Source of the DNA: Eubacterium sp. AF16-48
GTDB taxonomy: Bacteria; Bacillota; Clostridia; Lachnospirales; Lachnospiraceae
Assembly: GCF_003479405.1 (NCBI RefSeq)
Contig: NZ_QUHB01000005.1
Location: 124,001 to 188,000 of the forward strand
Direction: 5' to 3'
Length of the DNA stretch: 64,000 nucleotides
A program made the position numbers and the translations under genes. Shown in pieces: positions 23,874-32,944 of this stretch. The first letter of the stretch is position 1. Every line of letters starts with the position of its first letter. Below the pieces are notes generated by a model. That model was not told where the DNA came from. It saw nothing but the letters and a program-made list of their open reading frames with translations, and did no database searches.

Positions 23874-25157
23874 ATGATTAACTCAGGAGAAATATTAAGA
23901 AAATTTGAAAATAAAGAATTTGACGATGTATTGATAAAGCTTTACCCGGACAATAGGGAAGCCATTAATTATCAGAGAAAACGTTATACTGATATGATTA
24001 ATAAAAGTATTTCTTTGTTTGGTGACACAGACGTTGAAATATACAGTGCTCCAGGAAGAACGGAAGTAGGCGGTAATCATACAGACCACCAGCATGGCGA
24101 GGTTCTTGCTGCTTCCATCAATCTTGATGCCATAGCTATAGTTTCTAACAATTCCCATAATAAGATTAATATATATTCCATAGGATATGCACCTATAGAA
24201 ATTGATTTAAATAATATTTCCTACAACAAAGAGGAAGAAGGCACTACAACTTCCATTATTAAAGGGGTATTAAATGGTTTTACTAATCACGGCTTTAAAA
24301 TCGGAGGATTTAACGCCTGCATAACCAGTGATGTGTTAAACGGTGCAGGTCTTTCATCTTCTGCTGCATTTGAAACCCTTATAGGCACTATTCTTTCAGG
24401 GCTTTTTAACAACATGACTATTTCTCCTGTGGATATTGCCATTATCGGTCAGTATGCTGAAAATCAGTTTTTTGGAAAACCTTGCGGATTAATGGATCAG
24501 ATGGCATGTTCAGTAGGTAATTTTGTTCACATTAATTTCAAGAATCCGGAAAAACCTGTTATAGAACAGGTTAATTTTGACCTGAATAAAGAGGGATATT
24601 CTCTTTGTATCGTGGACACAAAGGGTTCCCATGCTGATTTAACAGATGATTATGCCAGCATTCCTTATGAAATGAAGGAAGTTGCCGCTGCCATGGGTAA
24701 AAATTTGTTAGGTGAAATAAATAGTGAGGAATTTTTTAATGAAATTCCCGTGCTTTCTAAAAAAGTCAGTTCAAGAGCAATTCTTAGGGCAATTCATTTC
24801 TTTAACGAAAACAGACGTGTTCAGGTTGAAAGTAAGGCATTAAAGAATTACGAGTTTGAGGAATTTTTGCACACTGTAAAGGAATCCGGAGATTCTTCTT
24901 ATAAACTTCTTCAAAATATTTATTCTCCAAAGGACGCCACAAATCAGCCTATTTCCCTGGCACTTACCCTTACGGAAAACTTTTTGGGTGATGACGGTGT
25001 GTGCCGTGTTCACGGCGGTGGATTTGCCGGAACCATTCAGGTTTTCGTAAAAAACAGTATTGTTGATGAATATAAAAAATATATAGAAAAAGTTTTTGGA
25101 ACTGATTCCTGTCATATTTTATCCATTAGAAACGTGGGAGGTACCAAAGTATGTTAG
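23874..25157 (+). CDS. galK: Galactokinase
   Basis: 427 residues, slightly longer than most. GHMP-kinase marks: APGRTEVGGNHTDHQHGEVL (galactokinase signature), NGAGLSSSAAFETLIG (ATP loop), GKPCGLMDQMACSVG and the C-terminal VCRVHGGGFAGTIQVF. It phosphorylates alpha-D-galactose at O1 with ATP. CGGAGG lies before the ATG. Its end overlaps the galT start by seven bases, so the two are translated together. Confidence 0.96.
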   Translation: MINSGEILRKFENKEFDDVLIKLYPDNREAINYQRKRYTDMINKSISLFGDTDVEIYSAPGRTEVGGNHTDHQHGEVLAASINLDAIAIVSNNSHNKINIYSIGYAPIEIDLNNISYNKEEEGTTTSIIKGVLNGFTNHGFKIGGFNACITSDVLNGAGLSSSAAFETLIGTILSGLFNNMTISPVDIAIIGQYAENQFFGKPCGLMDQMACSVGNFVHINFKNPEKPVIEQVNFDLNKEGYSLCIVDTKGSHADLTDDYASIPYEMKEVAAAMGKNLLGEINSEEFFNEIPVLSKKVSSRAILRAIHFFNENRRVQVESKALKNYEFEEFLHTVKESGDSSYKLLQNIYSPKDATNQPISLALTLTENFLGDDGVCRVHGGGFAGTIQVFVKNSIVDEYKKYIEKVFGTDSCHILSIRNVGGTKVC

Positions 25158-26641
25158 ATACATATATTAAACAATTAGTTACTTACGGAATAAGGAAAGA
25201 TTTAATTAAAGAGGCGGATAAATATTACTGCATAAATACTATTATTTCATTATATAACAGGGATTATTTTTCAAATCCTGATATAGATAATGACCTTCCC
25301 TCTCTTAATGAAATACTTAAGTCTTTAACTGATATTGCAGTAGAAAAAAATCTCATACCTGACAGCATAACCTACAGGGATTTATTTGATACTAAATTAA
25401 TGGGTTGTATCACTCCTATGCCTTCACAGGTTCAGGAGAATTTTAAAAAGCATTATGAAATATCCCCTAAAGCTGCAACAGATTTTTACTATAATTTCAG
25501 TTGCAATACTAATTATATTCGTTTAGACAGAATTGCAAAAGACTTAAAGTGGAAAGTTAATTCTGATTACGGAGAATTAGACATTACCATTAATTTATCC
25601 AAACCTGAAAAAGATCCTAAGGCAATTGCTGCTGCAAAGAATGTTAAGTCCTCTGACTATCCTAAGTGTTTTCTTTGTAAGGAAAATGAGGGCTATGCAG
25701 GTCATGTAAACCACCCTGCCCGGGAAAATCACAGGATTATTCCCTTAACTCTTAATGGTACCCCGTGGTATCTTCAATACTCCCCTTATGTGTACTACAA
25801 TGAACACTGTATTGTGTTTAATGGTGAGCATGTTCCTATGAAGATAGACAAATCCACCTTTGTAAAGCTTTTTGACTTTGTTAAAATGTTTCCTCACTAT
25901 TTTATTGGTTCTAATGCAGACCTTCCAATTGTTGGAGGCTCCATACTAAGCCATGACCATTTTCAGGGAGGAAATTATACTTTTGCCATGGCAAAGGCTT
26001 CATCATTATATTCATTTAATGTAGAGGGATACCCTAATGTTTCCTGTGACATATTAAAATGGCCTTTATCAGTGATACGACTTACTTCAGATTCCACTGA
26101 AGATATTATAGACTTAGCTGAACACATTCTTAATAAATGGCGTAGTTACACTGATAGTGATGCTTATATTTTTGCCAAAACAGACAACGAGCTTCACAAT
26201 ACCATTACCCCAATTGCCCGTTTTAGAAATGGTAAATATGAGCTGGATTTAACTCTCAGAAATAATATTACTACTAAAGAGCATCCTCTTGGGTTATACC
26301 ACCCTCATGAGGAGCTACACCATATTAAAAAAGAAAATATCGGGCTTATAGAAGTAATGGGACTGGCAGTTCTTCCATCAAGGCTTAAAGAGGAAATGAA
26401 TCTGCTGGCAAATTATATAATAAATGAAAAGGACATTTCCTCAAACAGTCACATAGCAAAGCATGAAAAATGGGTCAAAGACATTCTGACCCATAGAAAT
26501 GACATAACATGTGATAATATCTTTTCCGTTTTACAGGATGAAATAGGAAAAGTTTTCATAAAAGTTTTAGAAGATGCCGGTGTTTATAAGTGTACCCCTG
26601 ACGGACTTACATCCTTTAAAAAATTTATAAACACCTTATAA
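25151..26641 (+). CDS. galT: UDP-glucose-hexose-1-phosphate uridylyltransferase, Firmicutes type
   Basis: 496 residues, the long GalT class found in Firmicutes (about 490 residues) rather than the 350-residue E. coli class. Recognisable segments: LMGCITPMPSQV, CFLCKENEGYAGHVNHPARENHR, PIVGGSILSHDHFQGG (the active-site region) and TLRNNITTKEHPLG. It exchanges galactose-1-phosphate with UDP-glucose in the Leloir pathway. It overlaps galK; galE is not in the window. Confidence 0.95.
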   Translation: MLDTYIKQLVTYGIRKDLIKEADKYYCINTIISLYNRDYFSNPDIDNDLPSLNEILKSLTDIAVEKNLIPDSITYRDLFDTKLMGCITPMPSQVQENFKKHYEISPKAATDFYYNFSCNTNYIRLDRIAKDLKWKVNSDYGELDITINLSKPEKDPKAIAAAKNVKSSDYPKCFLCKENEGYAGHVNHPARENHRIIPLTLNGTPWYLQYSPYVYYNEHCIVFNGEHVPMKIDKSTFVKLFDFVKMFPHYFIGSNADLPIVGGSILSHDHFQGGNYTFAMAKASSLYSFNVEGYPNVSCDILKWPLSVIRLTSDSTEDIIDLAEHILNKWRSYTDSDAYIFAKTDNELHNTITPIARFRNGKYELDLTLRNNITTKEHPLGLYHPHEELHHIKKENIGLIEVMGLAVLPSRLKEEMNLLANYIINEKDISSNSHIAKHEKWVKDILTHRNDITCDNIFSVLQDEIGKVFIKVLEDAGVYKCTPDGLTSFKKFINTL

Positions 26642-26650
26642 TATCCTCCC

Positions 26651-26698
26651 GGAACTATCCTTTTAAATGCTTTTTATATTAATTTAAGGGATAGTTCC
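26651..26698 (+). terminator. Terminator after galT
   Basis: GGAACTATCC pairs with GGATAGTTCC around a long AT-rich loop, followed by a short T-rich run. Also lies between convergent genes. Confidence 0.6.
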
Positions 26699-26714
26699 TT
26701 CTCATAAACAAATT

Positions 26715-27278
26715 TTATTTTGTAAGAAAATGTTCCCTGTTAGGGTACTTTTCTCTGTATGCAGATAAGGCTGCATTCTGAAAAATCTCAAATTCCCTGT
26801 CTAAGTGAAACATATGAGGGGTATAAAAGGCAATTGCACTTATTTGTTCAGCAATCTTTTTTGCCACTCCTTCATCAGATAATTGCCCCAGACCAAACAC
26901 AGCAGATGTAAATCCCCTTCCGTTTTTACTGGTTTCTATAAACTTTAAAAATACATTTTTCATTTCAAGAAACAAAATTTTCTTCTCCTTAGTGCTTCTT
27001 TCACAGGCATTAAACAGGTATAATCCATTGATAATTTCATATAGCTCTTTCTTTTTGCTTCCCCCTATATCCATTGCATTTCTTTCAGACAGACTTTTCA
27101 TCTGCATAAGATAACCCATAAACAAATCTTTCTTAGGCTTTCTTTTTCCGTACCTGGCAATCCATAATTTTTCCATAAAAAGCCCTATTTCATCTTCTAA
27201 TTTATGGTCATTTAAAATTTCCAGTCTTGCTTCCGGGTCTGTTTCATTATAAAACTCCCTAATCCATGTATCCTCCAT
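26715..27278 (-). CDS. Uncharacterised cytoplasmic protein, last gene of the sugar-sensing operon
   Basis: 187 residues, mostly helical, no signal peptide or membrane segment. I do not recognise the family. Features: an acidic start (MEDTWIREFYNETDPEARL), the conserved-looking MEKLWIARYGKRKPKKD near residue 34, and a Leu/Phe-rich middle. It starts 18 bases after a sugar-binding lipoprotein gene with a good AGGAG site, so it belongs to the same operon. A link to sugar sensing rests on position only. Confidence 0.75.
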   Translation of the reverse strand: MEDTWIREFYNETDPEARLEILNDHKLEDEIGLFMEKLWIARYGKRKPKKDLFMGYLMQMKSLSERNAMDIGGSKKKELYEIINGLYLFNACERSTKEKKILFLEMKNVFLKFIETSKNGRGFTSAVFGLGQLSDEGVAKKIAEQISAIAFYTPHMFHLDREFEIFQNAALSAYREKYPNREHFLTK

Positions 27279-27296
27279 ATAAATCTCCTGTGCTCC

Positions 27297-28337
27297 TTAT
27301 CTTCCTATAAAACTATCTACACTATCAATATCTACCTTTTTATACTGGGAAACATAATATTTGCCCTGATTTAAGTTGTGACCTTGCAAACTGTTTCCTT
27401 TAAAAACATCAACCACTAATTTTGCTATTTCCATAGCCTGGTCTTCTTTATCGTTGTACACTGTTCCCTGCATTTTCCCGTTTTTTATTGCCTCTAAAGC
27501 ATCCTCTAATCCGTCAATTCCAAATATTATAGGCATCTCTTTCTTTCCGTACCCCGATTTTTTGTATGCGGCAACGGCTCCTAATGCCATCTCATCATTA
27601 TTGGAAATAATCAGTTCTATTCTGTTTTTATACTGACTTATTAACTGGGTAACTCTGTTTTCCGCCTGACCTCTGTTCCAATCTGCAAACTGATAGCTTA
27701 ATTTCTCCAAGTCAATTCCATTTTGTATAATTGTCTTTACTGAGCAATCTGTTCTGCTTATGGCATCCTGATGTCCTGCTTCACCCTCTAATAAAACATA
27801 TTGTATTTTGCCGTCTTTATTTTTATCCACATCCGGATGTTTCGCCAAATAATCTGCAACGATTTCTCCCTGCATAACTCCTGACTGCTCTGCAGCACAA
27901 CCAACATAATATAGCTTGTCCCACTGCATAAGATCTTCCCTTACAGGCTCACGGTTAAAGAAAATTATAGGTATGTTATTTTGTCTTGCAAGCTTAATAA
28001 TCTTCCCCGGTGCAGTTCTGTCCACCAAATTGACACACATTATATCGCATCCTGCATCTATCATTTCTTCAACTAATTCATTTTGATTTCTCTGGTCATC
28101 ATCGCCATTTCTTCCTGACACAATTATCTTCATGTCATCACTTTCCATGGCCTTTAAATCTTCCTTAACCTTTTCTACCATTGCATTTATAAAAGGATCA
28201 TCCTGAGTATATGTAACTATACCCACCCTTAAAATGTCATCTCTGCTTTTTTTCTTCTGACTACATCCTGTAGCGGTACATATAAGTACAATTCCCATTA
28301 CAAATGCAATAACTGCCTTCTTATTTATTTTACTCAT
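27297..28337 (-). CDS. Galactose/glucose-type sugar-binding lipoprotein (normal domain order)
   Basis: 346 residues from the ATG at 28337, which overlaps the previous stop (ATGAGTAA); an upstream in-frame ATG at 28364 would bury the signal peptide. Lipoprotein signal with the lipid-bearing Cys at about 25 (TATGC). The mature protein has the usual MglB order: VGIVTYTQDDPF (38-49), DIMCVNLVDRTAPG (98-111), IPIIFFNREP (122-131), YYVGC, the Ca-loop-like DKNKDGKIQ (171-179), ELIISNNDEMALG and the sugar-contacting FGIDG. It lies behind the sensor genes rather than with mglAC, so it may deliver the sugar to the sensor kinase or serve the importer as a second receptor. It is the in-window reference for the permuted protein at 36209. 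Confidence 0.88.
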   Translation of the reverse strand: MSKINKKAVIAFVMGIVLICTATGCSQKKKSRDDILRVGIVTYTQDDPFINAMVEKVKEDLKAMESDDMKIIVSGRNGDDDQRNQNELVEEMIDAGCDIMCVNLVDRTAPGKIIKLARQNNIPIIFFNREPVREDLMQWDKLYYVGCAAEQSGVMQGEIVADYLAKHPDVDKNKDGKIQYVLLEGEAGHQDAISRTDCSVKTIIQNGIDLEKLSYQFADWNRGQAENRVTQLISQYKNRIELIISNNDEMALGAVAAYKKSGYGKKEMPIIFGIDGLEDALEAIKNGKMQGTVYNDKEDQAMEIAKLVVDVFKGNSLQGHNLNQGKYYVSQYKKVDIDSVDSFIGR

Positions 28338-29304
28338 AAGAATATAAAAACCTTTCCATTTCATCAGTAAATAAATCTTTCTGATAAATTACTTTTGCCT
28401 TAACATTGTAACTTTTCATTTCATAAAATAATTTGTTAAGCTTTTTAGAAATTTCCATAACACTTCTATAACCTATATCATAACTATCAATAGCAACAAT
28501 ACAATTTACATTTCCGTTATCTAACAAACTTATGGATTTTTCGCTGCTGCCTATACCGTATATCTGTGCCCCATTGTACACCCCGTTTTCACTGTTTGCT
28601 CCCAATTCATCTAAGGAATAATTGTCCATTGCCACCAGATAATCTACCTTTGATTTGGTTTTCACAATGCTGCAAATATCCTGGTCCCGTATTCCACTGT
28701 AAGTCCATGCCACCTTAATATCTGAATCTTCTATGGCATCCATAAAACCTTTGTATGTGTTGACAGTTTTTTCTTTTTCGTGCTGGTCTAAAATAACTCC
28801 TATTTCCTTTGTTTTTCCTCTGGCTGAATCATTAACAATGCTTTCTCCTAACTTGTAACCAATTTTATAATTGTCAGGCTTAATTACAGGATAACCCGAT
28901 TTTTCCCCGTCATCTCCCATAAAAGCATCTTCCACTATAAATATAAATGGAATATCGCCACAGATTTTCTTTATTTCATTTTTTGTGTTTGATCCGGGAG
29001 CCGGACAGATAATAAATCCCTCTGCCCCATTGTCAATCTGTTCTTTCATCAGTTCCTTTTCGTCCTGAAAGCTATAAATATCATCTGTGTTACATATAAT
29101 TAAATGTAAGTTATTAACTTTTGCCGCACTTTTTAAACCATTTATTAACGCATCCCAGTTTTTATCACCGGAATTTTCCACAATAACTGCAATCTTTTTT
29201 TCCGGTGTTTCATGGTCAAATATTCTATATGTGAATAATACTGCCAACATACACAATATTATTTCCGTAATGAGAAAGGCCATCTTATTTTTTTTCATTT
29301 TCAT
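28330..29304 (-). CDS. Membrane-anchored periplasmic-binding-type protein (probable sensor partner)
   Basis: 324 residues (about 322 if the ATG at 29298 is used, which has better spacing from AGGAAGG). A single N-terminal membrane segment (about 9-26, no lipobox Cys) anchors a ribose/galactose-binding-like domain: KKIAVIVENSGDKNWDALINGLK, FIICPAPGSN, GVILDQHEKEKTVNTYKGF and VAMDNYSLDELG. It overlaps the 3' end of the kinase gene by up to 20 bases. In clostridia, comparable proteins (XylFII in the XylFII-LytS system) sit on the outside of a sensor kinase and present the sugar; that role is proposed here. Confidence 0.85.
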   Translation of the reverse strand: MKMKKNKMAFLITEIILCMLAVLFTYRIFDHETPEKKIAVIVENSGDKNWDALINGLKSAAKVNNLHLIICNTDDIYSFQDEKELMKEQIDNGAEGFIICPAPGSNTKNEIKKICGDIPFIFIVEDAFMGDDGEKSGYPVIKPDNYKIGYKLGESIVNDSARGKTKEIGVILDQHEKEKTVNTYKGFMDAIEDSDIKVAWTYSGIRDQDICSIVKTKSKVDYLVAMDNYSLDELGANSENGVYNGAQIYGIGSSEKSISLLDNGNVNCIVAIDSYDIGYRSVMEISKKLNKLFYEMKSYNVKAKVIYQKDLFTDEMERFLYSYE

Positions 29305-31162
29305 CCTTCCTTCCTATGTTTTGATTTTCCAGATTTTTTCTGTTTTCTTCATTAAAAGGAATTGCAGGTATGTGAATGGTAACTTTTGTTCCTTCGTCTG
29401 CTTCACTTTCTACACTTAAGCCATATTGGTCTCCAAACATTAATTTAATCCTTGAATGAACGTTTATAACCCCTACTCCTGAACCATGCTTAGGGGTTTT
29501 ACTATTATCCTTAAGTATATTCTCAACTACTTCCTCTCTCATTCCCATTCCGTTATCTTCCACGGTTATAAATATATCGTCATTTATTTTTTTACCTGTA
29601 ACAACTATTTCGCCGTCATCTATATCAATGTCTCCCACACCATAATATATGGCGTTTTCCAGTATCGGCTGTATAACAAGTTTGACAATACAATAGTCGT
29701 TAATTTCATCATCCACGTCAAATCTGATTTTGAATCTTTCCTTATACCTTACCATCTGTATATTCATATAGCTTTTGCTATGCTGTAATTCATCAGATAT
29801 TTTAATTATGGTTCTTCCCTTTGACAAACTTATTCTAAGTAACTTGGCAAGCTCAGAAATCATAAATACCGCTTCTTTGTTTTTACCGGCTTCAACCATC
29901 CATGTGATGGACTCCAATGTATTATATAAGAAATGAGGATTAATCTGGCTTTGTAGGGCATCCATTTCACTTTTTCTTCGTTCATTTTGCTGTCTTATGA
30001 TTTCCTTCATTAAGTCCTCAATTTGCTCATAGGATTTTTGTACTGAATATCCTAAATCCCTGATTTCCGAGGAACCTCCAATGTATATTCTGTTTTTACC
30101 CCCTGCCTCGTAGGATTTTACTGAATCATTAAGATTTAATATAGGTCTGGATATTTTTCCCGATACTATTTTGTTTACCACAAGAAGCATCATAATTAAG
30201 AAAATAATGGTTATGATAACGTAATACCTGAATTTATTTATGCTTATTGTCTGAATTTTATCAGGAACCACACCCACAACTTTCCATCCTGTATAGGCAA
30301 TACTACTTATAATATAATTTGCCCTGCCTCCATTGAGATTTAATTCATAGGTTCCATCTTCATAGCCTGCAATCCGGGTACTTTCTTCCGAAATAATTCC
30401 CCTGTCTATTTCCACCTTTCTTGGATGATAAATTAATTCTCCATCGCTGTTGCACAAATAATAATATATTCCATTTGTATCTTCATTAATTCTATCTAAA
30501 GCTTCTTCTATAATGGAATACTTCATATCTATAAGTAAGACACCACTAACCGGCGTTTCCCCATCATTAATATCTACGGAACGGCTTAGGGATACCACCC
30601 GGTAATATTTAAAAGCTCCGTCGGTAAATAAATTCTGTATGTGGGGTGTGGAAAAATGGATGTTTTCAATTTCATCTGTGGCATTGGAAAACCAATCCTG
30701 TTGTTTTACATAGGCATTTTCTTTCTCTGATGCTACAGGTTCAGCTGCAATAAGCTTTCCGGAAGTATCATATAATGCCATACTTTGTATTTTGTCCGAA
30801 TTAATTTCATATAATAAACTAAACTCTTTATTAAGCATTTGGTCTGATACATCATATTGCTGAACAATATTATAATTTGCCACATTTGAGATCTGCCTAA
30901 TTTCAAGAAGGTCTCCGTCTATTTTATCTACTACACTATCTATAATGTCTTCTGCACCGGACACAGAGGTTTCTTCCGCTGAAATCTTAAATCTGTTATA
31001 AATAAGCAGTCCCATAATTATAGTAGTAATAATCGTTAATGTGGTTAAAACTGCCATAATAATAGACTGAATATCAAATCTCACCGTTCCTTCACGAAAA
31101 GACCTTATGCCGCCTTTTTTATTTTTCCCGTCTGCTTTTTTTATTTTATCCACTATTGCCAT
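29285..31162 (-). CDS. Sensor histidine kinase, YesM/LytS-like (HPK7 type)
   Basis: 625 residues. Two membrane segments (about 32-54 and 313-330) flank an extracellular double-Cache-like sensor of about 255 residues. A HAMP region follows, then a His_kinase domain with the phospho-acceptor in QSQINPHFLYNTLES (H410), and an HATPase domain with QPILENAIYYGV and the GVGVINVHSRI glycine region. It is translated with the AraC-type regulator (11 bases apart) and with two sugar-binding proteins downstream. It probably detects galactose/glucose through its binding-protein partner and phosphorylates the YesN-like regulator. Confidence 0.93.
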   Translation of the reverse strand: MAIVDKIKKADGKNKKGGIRSFREGTVRFDIQSIIMAVLTTLTIITTIIMGLLIYNRFKISAEETSVSGAEDIIDSVVDKIDGDLLEIRQISNVANYNIVQQYDVSDQMLNKEFSLLYEINSDKIQSMALYDTSGKLIAAEPVASEKENAYVKQQDWFSNATDEIENIHFSTPHIQNLFTDGAFKYYRVVSLSRSVDINDGETPVSGVLLIDMKYSIIEEALDRINEDTNGIYYYLCNSDGELIYHPRKVEIDRGIISEESTRIAGYEDGTYELNLNGGRANYIISSIAYTGWKVVGVVPDKIQTISINKFRYYVIITIIFLIMMLLVVNKIVSGKISRPILNLNDSVKSYEAGGKNRIYIGGSSEIRDLGYSVQKSYEQIEDLMKEIIRQQNERRKSEMDALQSQINPHFLYNTLESITWMVEAGKNKEAVFMISELAKLLRISLSKGRTIIKISDELQHSKSYMNIQMVRYKERFKIRFDVDDEINDYCIVKLVIQPILENAIYYGVGDIDIDDGEIVVTGKKINDDIFITVEDNGMGMREEVVENILKDNSKTPKHGSGVGVINVHSRIKLMFGDQYGLSVESEADEGTKVTIHIPAIPFNEENRKNLENQNIGRKDENEKK

Positions 31163-31173
31163 ATTTCCCGTAA

Positions 31174-32778
31174 TTATTTACCTAATTTCTCATTTCTATA
31201 TTTAGATGGAGATACTCCATATTTTTTCTTAAATACATAACTGAAGTAATTGGCGTCGGTATATCCCACCATTTCAGCTATTTTGTAGCTTTTTTCATTT
31301 GTATCCATTATTAATCCTGCAGCAATTTCCATTCGGTAATCTGTAAGATATGTAACAAAGGACTTACCTACTTCCTTTTTAAACACAGATGAAAAATATG
31401 AATTTGATACTCCCATTAAAGAACATACTTTATCTAAGGATAAATCCGGTTCCATATATCTGTCCCTTACTATGTTCTTTCCGTCATTTACTAAACTCAT
31501 TGACTTGCTGTTTCGGACACTTTTTAATTTCCCGCTTACACCTAATGAACAGTCAATTAACCATGATTCCAAGGTGTTTTCGTCCATTTGAGGAACATTT
31601 TCATAAGGATTATCTATTCCATTTAAAAAGTCGTTAAAGTCCATAAAGTTGTTGGCACAAAATCTGTAAAATGCCCCTACCATTTCCATTATTACTAAAT
31701 TATACTGGCTGACTGTATTAGCATTTTTGTGTAATTTTTCTATTTCCCTGCTAACTGCATCTTCTATGGATTTACTGTTTCCTAAATATATTGCCTTAAA
31801 TAAATCATGCATTTTTGAATCTTCTGACTGTATAGTCATGTTTTGCTCATTAGGTGCAATTTCTTCTATATTAATTGCCCTGTTGGTTCCATATAAAACC
31901 CTGTATGATACTGCCTCTCTTGCTCCTTCATAAGAACTGTTTATGTTTAATATATTATCACACATTCTGCCTATACCCGCTGTAACCACGGCACCGATAA
32001 CCCTGTTTACCCATTTGCAGAATTTGTCACAAATATCCGTAAATTCCACCATTTTTTCTTTAGAACTTAATTCTACAATTAATAACGTATTTCCTAAATA
32101 AATAAATTCCCTGCAATTTAGTCTTTCGGCAATTCTTTCCTTTATTTCCCTTTCAACAGACATAGACAGTAACAATGGTTCCATATTTTCAGGAACATTA
32201 TGGGTAGATGTATGGAAAATCGCACAACAATAATATGGCCCCCTAAAATCAATTTTATAGGAATCCACAAATTTTGAATATTCCCCTTCATCAACTCTTC
32301 CTTCAATTAATGAAACAAATAAATTGGTCTGAAGTATTGGGAGTACATCATTAAAATAATTCTCAAGTTTCTGAACATTTAATTTTTCTTCTCTTTCTAC
32401 ATCTAATGAATTTTTTACCCTTTTTAAACATTCAGTTAATTCCTGGGAATTGATGGGTTTTAACATATATTCTTCAACCTCAAGATGAACTGCTTCCTTT
32501 GCATATTCAAATTCATCAAATCCCGTAAATATAATAATGTGAATATTTCTGTAATCATCATTAAGCCTTTTAGATAACTCAAGGCCATCCATATAAGGCA
32601 TCTTAATGTCAGTAATAACCACATCCGGCTGTGTCTTTTCAACAAGCTCTAATGCCTTTACTCCATTAGTTGCACTGCCAACTACCTGAAATCCCAGCTG
32701 GTCCCAGGCTATTTTTTGTTTAATTACATCAATAACTTCTTCTTCATCATCTACTAGAATGACCTTATATTTATCCAT
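31174..32778 (-). CDS. AraC-type response regulator, YesN-like
   Basis: 534 residues: an N-terminal receiver with the phospho-acceptor D57 in VVITDIKMPYMDG, a long middle linker (about 130-420), and two C-terminal AraC helix-turn-helices (LDKVCSLMGVSNSYFSSVFKKE and IAEMVGYTDANYFSYVFKKKYGVSP). It lies directly after the mgl terminator and before its cognate kinase. The most likely target is the mglB promoter 4.7 kb upstream, whose -10 box is good but which lacks a -35, as expected for an activated promoter. Confidence 0.93.
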   Translation of the reverse strand: MDKYKVILVDDEEEVIDVIKQKIAWDQLGFQVVGSATNGVKALELVEKTQPDVVITDIKMPYMDGLELSKRLNDDYRNIHIIIFTGFDEFEYAKEAVHLEVEEYMLKPINSQELTECLKRVKNSLDVEREEKLNVQKLENYFNDVLPILQTNLFVSLIEGRVDEGEYSKFVDSYKIDFRGPYYCCAIFHTSTHNVPENMEPLLLSMSVEREIKERIAERLNCREFIYLGNTLLIVELSSKEKMVEFTDICDKFCKWVNRVIGAVVTAGIGRMCDNILNINSSYEGAREAVSYRVLYGTNRAINIEEIAPNEQNMTIQSEDSKMHDLFKAIYLGNSKSIEDAVSREIEKLHKNANTVSQYNLVIMEMVGAFYRFCANNFMDFNDFLNGIDNPYENVPQMDENTLESWLIDCSLGVSGKLKSVRNSKSMSLVNDGKNIVRDRYMEPDLSLDKVCSLMGVSNSYFSSVFKKEVGKSFVTYLTDYRMEIAAGLIMDTNEKSYKIAEMVGYTDANYFSYVFKKKYGVSPSKYRNEKLGK

Positions 32779-32849
32779 AATACTTTCCTTATTTAATAGT
32801 TATTTTATCCTGTATTTCTATTTAATTATTATAACAAACAATTAAATCA

Positions 32850-32914
32850 AATAAAATAATTAATGCTAAAATCGTCCTAACTGCCCTTAGACAATTAGAA
32901 CGACTTTTAGCATT
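32850..32914 (-). terminator. Terminator of the mglBAC operon
   Basis: A long minus-strand hairpin (AATGCTAAAAGTCGTTCTAA pairing with TTAGGACGATTTTAGCATT, about 19 pairs) followed by an AT-rich run. It separates mglC from the sensor operon. Confidence 0.85.
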
Positions 32915-32944
32915 TATCATTTAAAAAATTTTATTACTTTTCCA

